Shown here one piece after another: positions 12,939-23,215 of a stretch of 64,000 nt of DNA. Numbering within the stretch: the stretch's first letter is position 1; each line of letters starts with the position of its first letter. This DNA is from Proteles cristata cristata. Lineage: Eukaryota; Chordata; Mammalia; Carnivora; Hyaenidae. The position numbers were made by a program, and so were the translations under genes. Location of the stretch: assembly GCA_017311185.1 (NCBI GenBank), contig JAESUZ010004915.1, forward strand, positions 372,001-436,000, written 5' to 3'. The notes below the pieces were generated by a model, which was not told the DNA's origin, ran no database searches, and saw only the letters and a program-made list of their open reading frames with translations.

Positions 12939-13039
12939 CGGGTCGGCTTTAGCTCAAGCGGTTACTTCGCGACTGGTTACTTCAAACCTCCCAACCCCTT
13001 CGTGGGGTTCGAGACCCGCGGGTGCTTTCTGACCCTTTT
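12939..13039 (+). ncRNA. VTRNA2-1: nc886 / vault RNA 2-1 (Pol III transcript)
   Basis: A 101-nt Pol III RNA. In human, nc886 binds and restrains the kinase PKR and comes from a locus with variable imprinting (established knowledge). Visible here: 5' CGGGTCGG followed by an A box in TTAGCTCAAGCGGTTAC, a B box in GGGGTTCGAGACCCGCGGG (13007-13022 region), a GGGTC (12940-12944)/GACCC (13031-13035) closing stem, and a TTTT terminator at 13036-13039. Ends match human nc886 closely; the middle (about 12968-13005) does not. A CRE-like site lies about 50 bp upstream. It is convergent with TGFBI, as in human. It is not a tRNA: no anticodon arm of the right geometry and no acceptor end. Imprinting status in this species cannot be read from sequence. 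Confidence 0.93.
13036..13039 (+). terminator. Pol III terminator of nc886
   Basis: A run of four T directly after the closing stem (GACCCTTTTG), the minimal Pol III stop. Confidence 0.8.
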
Positions 13040-16000
13040 GTCTACAAATTCTAAAAATTCCTTTTTGAAAGTTTTAGATTCTGTTCTGTTTCAGTCTCCA
13101 TTTTGCTCCGTTATTTATCCTTTGGTAATATATACTGGTGTAGCTTTGATAGCACGAAGGAGATTATGAAGAGGGTGGCTCCTGGGCCCAGAGGCAGACT
13201 AGTCCTGTAGGACAGGCTGACCAGCCTTAGCTCCTGCTGCTTAGTCGGATACCTGCGAGAGGGATGAGGGGGAACGCCGTACGGAAGAGGCAAAGGGCAA
13301 GTTCAAAACCATGTAGTATGGATTATGGATTTCATTTCAAGCTTTAGAGAGCCTCTGTAACTTTAATAGCAATCACTGTCATTTATTGCTCTTTGACCCT
13401 TAGAGACTATTTTGTTTGCGTATACCAAGCTCCCCAAGGACCCGCTGGCTTAACCATGGCTAATTAGACCTTCCCCTCCTTTCTTACCCCAGGTTTTTCT
13501 TTCAAGTCCTAGAATGCCCGGTGTTCCTCCTGCAGCAGCCTGTGAGTTCTTACTCAGGTGGGCGGTCCCTACACACGCCTCCCTCCCAATCAAAAGGCAA
13601 TCTCTCCTTTTATCTGTCTGCCACCCCTTGCTGGTTTTCCTCATAATGCTTGCACAATTCCTAGACATTTTATGGGATTTTGTTTAATGTGAGGGCTCTC
13701 TTGAGAATATAAGCCGCATGAGGGAAGCGTCTTTGACCCCTGCTGCACCCTTTCAAGGTTAGATCGAGTTAAGGCACACCTGAGGGTTTTAGATACGTGC
13801 GGCCCAAAATCCCTTTGGGAGAGGTCCAGTTGCGGTGGAGGGGGGGGGGGCTTACTTCTCACTGGACGCAATCCCTGCAAGCCCAGGGAGGCTGAGACTG
13901 CGCGTGGGGCAGGGGATCCTGACCGTGCCCTCTGGCTACACTTCCGAGCCTCACTCTCAGCTCTGGAGTCCTTCGGCGACAGCCGACCAGCGGTCCTGCC
14001 TTGCAGTCTACCCCGCCTCAGCTCTGGACAGTCTCCATGCGTTGGAGATCACACCATGCTGAAGCATGCTTCTAAGTCTTGACATGCTTCCGAGTCTTTC
14101 CACCTCCTGGATGCATGGTTTCAGCCCTGCAGCCTCTGCACCCTGCCTCCAAGGACACGCCTCCCCTTCCGCCCACGCTGGGGTGGGGGCAGGGAGGCGG
14201 AGGTCCCGGGGCCACCACCGCCTCTCCCTACTGGACAGGCACGGATCCTGAAAGGGACTGGGAGCAGCGAACAACCCCAGCCCACCAGCAAGCACCTCTA
14301 TCTGGGAGGAACCTTCCAGGCACATAGAAAGGAGCACGGGTCCATTACAACCCACCTGGATCCCAGCTCCTAACGTCCTCTGGCATCACCGACCTCTCCT
14401 CCTCTACTGGGTTCTTCCCATTGCCCTACAAACTGGCCTTGGCATGGTCCAGCCTGCCAAAACCAAAATTAAGATCTGCACAAAAAGATTCCTCCTAACC
14501 CATGTCCTCTCCGGACAACATTCCTTTCCCCACCCCCACCCCTTGTTGGCCAAGCACCTTGGTCTCCATTTGCTTAGCCTTCTTTTCTCTTCTCACTGGG
14601 TAAGGGCTTTCCCCTCCATCAGCTGAGTTACCCCCAGGCTACATGCAACTGTCAATTCCCTTTCCTGACCTGATTCTACCCCAGCGACTTCAGCCACACG
14701 TACTGCTCTGAGCCTCCTGCCACCACTGGCTCCTCTTTGCCCACCTGCCTCACTGGCCTGTCTTTCCTGGTCTCCTTTGCTGATTCCTGCCGTGGGCCCC
14801 TAAGGGTTGGAGGCCCCGTGGCTCCACCATCTTTTCTGGGACTATCCTATCCTTCTTCCCTCCCTCTGTAACCTTATTCCACCCTCTGCCATTCAACTCC
14901 CAGTCTGCAGACGATTTCCAAATGCAGATCGCAAGCCCAGGTCTTTTTTGACCTTCACATTTTAAAATCCAATTGCTTACCTGATATATCTCTGACATTT
15001 CAAACTTGATTAACCCAAACTCTTGATTCCCTCCCTCTACCCATCCAAACAGGTCCCTCCCTCCTTCCTATCAGGAAATGACAGCACTGGCTGCCACTCG
15101 CTAGCTTCATCCTGAATTTTGGGTGCGATCTTTGATTTTCCTTACTCCCCCCAATTCAAGCCATTTAACAAAATCCTAATGATTTTACTCGTAAAATACA
15201 TCTTTAATTCATTGCTTCTCATCGCCCCTGTAACCTGGTCCCCCAGCGTTCTGAATCCATCACTTTTCACCTAGACTTCCTTGACAGCAGCCAGCTGGGC
15301 TCCCTGCTTTACCTTAGTATTTTCCAGTTCATCTTCCACAGGGCAGGTCACCTGCTAATGGAGTATGAAAAGAGCAAGGAAATACGCAAAGCTACTGGGG
15401 GTCTTAGAGGGATATGCAAGCTGGCTGCTTCAGAGGGGCAGAGAGTGGTGACATGAGCTCCGTGGACTCCCTTAACCTGATTCTGGGGAGGATGGCTGGA
15501 GACACCTACATCCTTAACGCAGCAGCTGGGGCAGGGATGGGAGGAGGGACACAGTGCAGGGTGAAAAATCCATGTTTCTGGAAGAGGGTGAGGCGGAGGC
15601 CATGTGCTCCTCTGCTCTGTCCTCCATGGCTGGGTGGCTCTGGAGGCTCATGGCTGCACCACTGACACAGCATCCCTGCAACCCGGCTTCTCTCCTCTGG
15701 GAAGAGCTCTCAGCCCTTAGCTATCAAGAGCCCTACAAGTGGTGTCCTGGATTTTAAGAATCCTCTGTGCAGGGCCAAGCAGAACAGCTGGGTTTTGAAG
15801 GGGTGGGGGGTGGGGGGCTCATGTGAGTGCCCAGCTCAGGGAATAGGGAGCTGGGGGGCTGGACTTGTTCTCTTGGACACAAGAGGCCATTTGGCCCCCA
15901 GTAGCCCCAGGGCTCTTGTTCTCCCTGCTTCTGCTCCTTCAGCTCTGAGGCCTCCCTCTACAAGGCCCAAGGCTCCAGCTCAGAAAGGCATACCTATTAT

Positions 16001-16689
16001 TCCGGGCTCTACTTTTAGAAAAAAGGGAACCCATCGAAATGCCCCCTAAGACTCCTGTTTATAAGCTAGACATTCCCGGAATGTAGAAATGCGTCCCTGG
16101 AAAGGGTACCTGGTGACCTGCAGAGGAGAGGATCCTGGCACCTGCCTCTGGGTGGGCACGGGGTCGGTGGGACGGGATCCCTTCCCACAGTAAATGGTTC
16201 TGCAATTTCTCACTCTCCTTCCTAGCACAGTGCGGTACACACCAGGCATTCAATATGCACTTACTCAAAGCAAGGCTGCATCAATGTTCAAAGTGCTAAC
16301 TCCACCCTCTCCTTTCATGGAAGGGCTCACTCTAGTTCATCAGGCCAGGGAAATCCTCAAAACCCTTTCCAGAAAAGGGTATTGAGGCTCCAGAAACTGA
16401 GGCACTGAGAAAAAAAAACTAAACTGTATCGCATCCTTCATGAATGTTCAGTTTTGCATATTTGCCTTACAGTGCCTACCCGGCTGCTCCAGACCTTGTC
16501 AAGAAACTAGGAATTTTTGCTGATTCCAGTGTGACTACTGGGAGCCTTGTTTGCTTCCTGTTTCACTGATTTGTCCTCCTGGCCAAACGAAGCTTTGCCT
16601 TCAGAGACCAAAGCAGAAACAATGAAAAGAGCACACCCTTTCTCTGCCAGCCCTGAGCTGCTATCCCAGATGTGGCCCATTTCTCAATG

Positions 16690-17210
16690 GTTCTCAAAAT
16701 GTACCCTGCCATCAGAATCCCCTGGAAGCGTATTCAAAATGCTTGGCTCCACCCCCTGACTTTCTAATCCAGTAAGGCTGATGAGGGGCCCCCCAGTTTT
16801 CCTTGCTGTTAAGTCTGCACAGGACGCTCCTGGTCCCCAGACTACACTTTGAGAAACATTGGCCTAGGGCACTTCTTCTAAGTCTGCGAGGACATTCTCC
16901 ACTTACAATGTAAGCCCCTGGACCAGTACATTCATGTCAGCCAGACACTTGTTTAAAATGCAGAATCTGAGATTACTTCTCAGACTTATGAATTAGAATC
17001 TTCATGTTTACCAAGGTTCAATAGCACGAACCAGGGCTAGGGGTGAAAGAGGCTAATTCTTGGTCTTTACCCCACCCCCACAGAAAGTGTCTCAGGGAGG
17101 CCCGGGGATCTGCACTTGTCAGGAGGGCTCCAGTAAGGTCCTTTTGCATAACAGTGGCAAAGGCAGTTCTGCACCTTAAAATCACCAGGAGACGCTCAAT
17201 CAACTATTAA
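16690..17210 (+). mobile_element. MER5-like (hAT) DNA transposon remnants
   Basis: TTCTCAAAATGTACCCTGCC ATCAGAATCCCCTGGAAG through ACTACACTTTGAGAAACATT reads as a MER5 with its terminal inverted repeats; diverged MER5-like text continues to about 17210. Confidence 0.6.
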
Positions 17211-17261
17211 GGCACAGGTTCCCTTAAACCCAGTTCCTGTCCAAGTCGACCTAGGGCTTTT

Positions 17262-17288
17262 AGAAGATTGCTCATGCAGCAATCTTCT
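17262..17288. repeat. Perfect 11-bp inverted repeat with adjoining direct repeat
   Basis: AGAAGATTGCT (17262-17272) and AGCAATCTTCT (17278-17288). CTTTTAGAAGATT occurs at 17257-17269 and again at 17287-17299. Confidence 0.9.
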
Positions 17289-17369
17289 TTTAGAAGATTC
17301 TAACATGCAGCAGTATGATAAGAAGCATTACTCTGGGTTGTGGTGGAGGCATTCCTGCCCCTTGGCTAC

Positions 17370-17575
17370 CCAAGGTAGCAGTGACAAGAGTCTAGACTCA
17401 GAGCCCGATCAGAATCCTCACCTTAACATTTACAGTGCCTCCTCAGGTACATTATACAACCTCTCTGACCCTCAGTTTCTCTCTCTGTAAATGAAAACAA
17501 TAAGATAATAAAAAGAGACTGTGAGTTTAATATAAGCAGCATAAGGCTTTGCAAAGCCAGGCATTCAGTAAAACA
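17370..17575 (+). repeat. MIR, plus strand
   Basis: MIR-like ACAACCTCTCTGACCCTCAG, TTTCTCTCTCTGTAAATG and CCAGGCATTCAGTAAA. Confidence 0.7.
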
Positions 17576-19157
17576 GGTCTTTGATTACTAGGATTGGCAC
17601 CACAGGGTGAGATCGGTGGAGCTCCAGAGTCCTTGTGATTCAATTTCTCTCCCACCAGTCAGTCCTATGACCATCGCTGGCTGCTATAGGATAGAAACTC
17701 GCAGGCTTTTACTTGTGTTAAAATGCAAAGGTAGGGATTTGTTCCCAGAAGGCCCTCTGAAGGCTCACAGGCTCCTAATTTGTCATATAAACTGCGTGGA
17801 TCCTCTTGTGAGTCTGGGAGAGTTTTACGGGCAGGGAAATCACTCTGCTTTGTGGAGTGGGTAGGCAGTGGGGCCTCACGCGGCCTGGCCCCGAATCCCA
17901 GCCCCAGAGACTCCCTCTTGACACAGGCTTTCCTTGGCACCAGAGCCATCAAGAGGCCACTGCAGATGCGGAGTAGGGAAAAAAATGCAACTAAATCCAC
18001 AGGATCATTCCCCAAAGTGATTTTCCTAATATTGAAAATACAGTTAGAAAGAGAAATGCACTTTCCTGTCTAATCGTTCGCTAGTTTAAATGCCTGCATC
18101 AATTTCTACTGCCGTGTAAGAAGTTACCACAAACTTGGGGGCTGAACACAGCACCCACTGCTTCCCAGTTCCAGGAGTAGGCTGCGTGGGCTAGAAAGGG
18201 TTCTCTGCTCAGCGTCTCCTAGGCTGACAGTAAGGCGTGGGTGGGCTCTTACCTGGAACCTGTGGAGCAGAATCCATTTCCAAGCTCATTTAGGTGGGTG
18301 ATCAAGTCTAGGTCTTTGAGGTCTTGGTTCAAAGTCCCTATTTCCTTGTTAGCTCTCAGCGTGAGCTACACTCACTGTTAAAGGCTGCCTGCTTTGTTTT
18401 CCACTTGACAGTCTCCAAATTCAAAGAACGACTCTGCCTCCACCTCCCCTCCCCTCGCCAACCACTCTAAACACAACACCTTCCTAACTTCCTCTTAGGC
18501 CCCCAGCTGGAGAAAACTCTGCTTTTAAAGAGCTGTGTAATTAGATTGGACCCACCTGGCTCATCTCCCTTTTGCCAACAAAGCAGGAGTAACCCTAGGG
18601 AGCCAAGGTCACAGAGGCCCCCTCCAAAATTCCATCTACCGCAACACCTGCTCTGTTTTTATTTTGAGACTTGTTAATAATTTATTTTAGCACAATCAAG
18701 GGAGATTATGATCTGTTACATATGCTCACAGTTGCCTCAAAAACAAAGTCTGAAAGGGCCTGCTCCAATAATTTGACAAGGGTTGTCTCTCATTGGCAGA
18801 CGTGATCTTTACTTTTTTCATTCCACTTCTCTGTATTTTCTGAAACTTTTGCAAGGAGAAAGTGTTAATTTCGCAAAAAGAAAAAAGTTATCTTCAAAAG
18901 CAAAGAAATCTGACTCTGAGGTGTTAAAAGATATTAAATTAGCACCAATGGATGGGGTGTGGTCAGGTGCCAGCACAACTAGGTAGATCAGAGGAATGGA
19001 AGATGAGAAACATAGCCCTGAGAGACAGCTGACATGAGTAAAAATGAAAAGTATCTCTGAGAAGGCAAAACAACATAATGAGGGAACAAGTAACTGTTGA
19101 ATTTCTGGCAGTGGGATAAAGTCTGGAAGTGACATTATTCATTAAGATCTGAATTCC

Positions 19158-19376
19158 TGGGGTGCCTGGGTGGCTCAGTCGTTGGTTAAGCATCCGATTT
19201 CGGCTCTGATTATGATTTCGTGGCTCATGGGTTCGAGCCCCGCGTCGGGCTCTGTGCTGACAGGTCAGAGCCTGGAGTCTGCTTTGGATTCTGTCTCCCT
19301 CTCTCTCTCTGCCCCTCTCCCTCCGTTGTGCTCTCTCTCTCTCTCTGTGTCAAAAATAAATAAACATTAAAAAAAC
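19158..19376 (+). repeat. SINEC, plus strand
   Basis: Full-length copy with GGTTCGAGCCCCGCGTCGGG (B box of the tRNA part) and CT-rich then A-rich tail. Confidence 0.92.
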
Positions 19377-20406
19377 AGACCCTGAAATCTTGTCTTAGAG
19401 TCCATCAAATTCAAATCGAATTTATCAATGAACACGAATAAGATAGATGCATTAGATTCTTCTCAAGCTAAAAAGGTAGGTGGAAAGATGACCGAAGGGC
19501 TTTTATTTTTAATCACTTCCTGGTGTAAATTCCATGATTTCCAAAAAAAGGTGTTAGACTATTGAGAACTACCTTCCAAGACCGACTTTCCATCTGGGGT
19601 GTCCTTGTGGCTGAGCTGATACAAGGATATAAACTATAAACCCCCCACATAGTGGTGTTTCCCCGCCTCTCAAGGGCCGAGGGGGTTCCCATCGGGGTGG
19701 ATTCTCTCATGTGGAAAACATCATGAGTTCTGAAGAAAGGTCTTCTCACCATTTCCATCTGCGCTGGTGTGTGGGCCACGCCAGGAGACCCTGGCAGGCC
19801 TTTGGGCATCAGGCTCGGTGACGGCTTTCTCAGGTCCCTTGCCATTTGGCTGCCACTGTGTCTCTGATGGACAGCCTGTGTGCACTGTTACAGGCGCAGA
19901 AACTGGGTTGCTGTGGGGCGGCCCACATTTTATATTTATTGGTGTATAGTTTATATTTGCTGGCATGTGTTTGATATTTTGTATAATTATTTTTATTAAT
20001 TTTGTAAATATATTTTGTCTCTGTTGCTGTATATTTATTGACTGTGTGTCTAAGTGGAATGCTGTGGAGGGAGAGGACTCACGGTCAAGACGCTCACAGT
20101 GCTATGGAATTCCAGTCCGTATGAACTGTATTTAGATGGGGGCTTAAGGGGGAGTGGTCATTCAAACTGTGTATAGGCGCCCATGTCCCCGGGAGAGGGT
20201 CTCCGCTTGCACAGAGAGCTCCGGGCTCTAGGAAGATGAGGAAGCCCTGCTCTGGGCTGGAAGTTGATAGGGGCTGATTGGTGGTGTTTCCTGTCAGAGT
20301 AGGGCTGGGATCTGAGGCTGCATCTTGGCAGGTCAGAATCTGTTATTACTTTGTTCTCAGATATGTGTGAGTTCTTGCGTCTGTAGGATGGTAGAACTGA
20401 GGATAC

Positions 20407-20408
<2 letters not shown>

Positions 20409-20447
<39 letters not shown>

Positions 20448-20452
20448 CGCGC
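20409..20452 (+). repeat. (GT)15(GC)7 microsatellite
   Basis: Fifteen GT units run without interruption into seven GC units, an alternating purine-pyrimidine tract. Confidence 0.97.
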
Positions 20453-21472
20453 TAGCCCCGGGTCACTTCCCCTCCCCGACAGACTACCACGGTGTGACTA
20501 CGCCACCCCCAGGTCTGTTTGCCTCACTCTCCACTTCTGGGAGCCCGACTGAGAGCTAAGAGCTGAGAGCTGTCATCAGGGAAAGGTCCCCCCATGCAGA
20601 TGGCTTCCTTGAGTTCGAATTATTTATGGGCTGTTGCCAGGAAGCCTGAGGGATGTACCGGCCCCAACTGACAGGGGAGAGAGTGGTTTTTCCATCTGTT
20701 TGCTCAAAAACTCATTTCCGCCCAAATGAGGATATTTAATCAAAAGTCTTTCCCCTCTGTCTCTGCTGCTTCCAAATCGCAGACCTTCTTCCTTCAATAG
20801 AACTGGAGGGAGAGGATTCTGCAACTGGTGAAAACAACCTAAGCACGAAACTTCCTCCCCAGAGGGGTTAGAGGGTCAGGTCACCTGCTCAAGATGAAGT
20901 CACCCGCTTGGTGGTGTGATTAACCAGCCATTTGTTTGGTCCAGACATTCTCCTTCACCTGAGGCCTGCTGGCCCACCGGTGCCCCTCTCAGTGAGGGGG
21001 TGCCTCTCAGCCAAAGTGGACGGAAGCGGAGCAAGCCACTCTCCGCTTTCCTAGGCTCGGATATTGAAAAACCTCTTTGACACCCCACCTGGATGTTGAA
21101 CTGGCTTCCCCAGCATCAAATATCCAAAGTAAAGCTATTAGTTTTGTTCTCCCAACACCTTCTCCCACATTCTTCTACATTCTAGAAAAGCTGGCACCGC
21201 ATTTCAGCCAGCGGTTCAAGGTGGAAACGTTTGCACCTTTGAATTCTCCTCTTCTTTCATGCCGCTCCTCCAACCAAGTTCCAAGGCCAACGTGTGCCAC
21301 CTCCAGACTAGATCTCATCCCTCCGTGTCCTCCCGTCTCCAGTGCCATCACCCTGGTCCTGCACCATCTCTGGACTGCATGACTGTAACAGCCTCCTGAC
21401 TGGCTTCCCAGCTTCCACTGCTTCCCTCCACCCTGAAGCCAAGGCAATTCTTTAAACACCAACTGGAAAATT

Positions 21473-22730
21473 AAGAAAACAATGCCATTTACAATAGCAT
21501 CAAAAAATTAAACGCCCAGGAATTAATTCAACCAAGGTTCTATGAAGGGCTTACACACAGAAAAGCACAAAACATTACTGAAGGGAATTGAAGAAGACAA
21601 AAAAAAAATGGAGGCCATCCTGTGTCCACGGATCAGAAGACTTAATATTCTAAAGATGTCAGTACTACCCGAAGTGATCTTATTTTCAGTGAAAACTCTA
21701 CCAAGATACCAATGATTTTTTTTTTCAGAAATAGAAAAATCCATCCTAAACTGCATATGGAAATCTCAAGGGATGCTGCTTAGCCCAAACAATCCTGAAA
21801 AGCAACAAAGTCAGACAACTCACATTCTTGATTTCAAAATTCACTACAAAGCTACAGTAATCAAAACAATGTGGTTTTGACATAAAAATCAACACACAGA
21901 CCTACAGAAAACAGGTCCCGGATATAAAACCTTGCATGCATGGCCAAATAATTTGCAAAGGTAGTGCCAAGGCCGTTAGACAAGAAAGGGACAATCTTTC
22001 CAACAAATATTATGAGAAAACTCGATGTCTGCGTGAAATGAAGTTGGACCCTTACACCACAACTCAAAACAGGTCAGAGATCTAAATATAAAAGCTAAAA
22101 ACTATGAGACTCTTAGAAGAAACATAGAGCAAAACCTCACAACATTGGATTTGGCAATGATTTCTTGCATATGACACCAAAAGCATAAGGAACAAAAGTA
22201 AAACAGGGGCGCCTGGGTGGCTTAGTCGGTTAAGCGTCTGACTTTCGCTTAGGTCATGATCTCACTGTTCGTGGGTTCGAGCCCCGCGTCGGGCCCTGTG
22301 CTGACTGCCAGCTCAGAGCCTGGAGCCTGTTTCAGTCTGTGACTCCCTCTCTCTCTGACCCTCCCCTGCTCACACTGTCTCTCTCTCTCCTAGAAATAAA
22401 TAAAACATTAAAAAAAATTTTTTTTAAAAAGGCACAAAAGTAAAACAGAGACAGTGGGCTTAAACAAAATTAAAAATTCCTATTCATCAAGGGCAATATC
22501 AACAGAGTACAAAGGCAACCCACAGAATGGGAGAAAATATTTGCAAGTCATATATTTCATGAGTGATTCATATCCGGAGTATATGAAGAACTTCTATAAT
22601 ATTCAAGAAGCCAACAACCTAATTCAAAAATGGACGCTGACTTGAGTAGGTGTTTCTCCAAAGAAGATACACAAATGGCTGAGAAGCACGTGAAAAGGTC
22701 CTTGACATCAGTAATCATTAGGCCTCAGTC
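21473..22730 (+). mobile_element. Old LINE-1 ORF2 3' part, plus strand, split by a SINE
   Basis: The text follows the end of L1 ORF2: ATGCCATTTACAATAGCATC, ATTGAAGAAGACA, AAAGCTACAGTAATCAAAAC, GGCAACCCACAGAATGGGAG. Frames are broken and the SINE at 22207-22433 interrupts it. It is an inactive relic. Confidence 0.85.
22207..22433 (+). repeat. SINEC, plus strand, nested in L1
   Basis: Full-length copy flanked by perfect 15-bp duplications, ACAAAAGTAAAACAG at 22192-22206 and 22434-22448. The perfect duplication points to a fairly recent insertion. Confidence 0.95.
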
Positions 22731-22889
22731 ACGTGCGGCCTGCCCCCAACAGGCCTGAAGGCACAGCTGGAGGTTCCTGGGGGGACAGTGTGTACCTGGT
22801 GCTACCTTCTTTCACCAGGTTCCAGAGTCCCCTCGCCACCACCACTTATCCATTCCCCAGGCTCTGCCTGGGGCCTTTCAGGCCTGTGG

Positions 22890-23215
22890 AGGGGTGTGTG
22901 TACAAGTGGGTATGAGTGAGTGTATGCATGTATGTGCATGTGTGTGACTGTGAGAGTATGTGCATGTGTGCAGGTGTGTGACCGTGTGTATGTGTGTGAC
23001 CACGTGAGAGTGAGTGTGCGTGTGTGTGTGTGTGTGACTGTGAGAATGAGTGCGTGCCTGTGTGTGATGATGTGAGAGTATGTGTATGTAGGTGCGTGCG
23101 TGTGAGTGTGTGACAGTGTGTGCATGTGTGTGACTATGTGAGCATGAGTGCGTGTCTGTGTGTGACCATGTGAGAGTGTGTGCATATGAATGCGTGAGCA
23201 TTTGCGAGTGTGTGT
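22890..23215 (+). repeat. Imperfect TG-rich tandem array
   Basis: About 325 bp of GTGTGT broken by recurring GTGACCATGTGAGAGTG-like units of about 40-50 bp. Open frames over it are repeat artefacts. Confidence 0.9.

Noticed and set aside
12939..13039. tRNA gene
   Set aside because: A and B boxes are tRNA-like, but the whole 101-nt unit, closing stem and terminator match nc886, and no cloverleaf forms.
19158..19240. tRNA-like A and B boxes in the SINEs
   Set aside because: They belong to SINEC heads, as CT-rich and A-rich tails follow.
22890..23215. Possible CRISPR-like array of regular repeats
   Set aside because: Mammalian DNA; the units are degenerate TG satellite without unique spacers.
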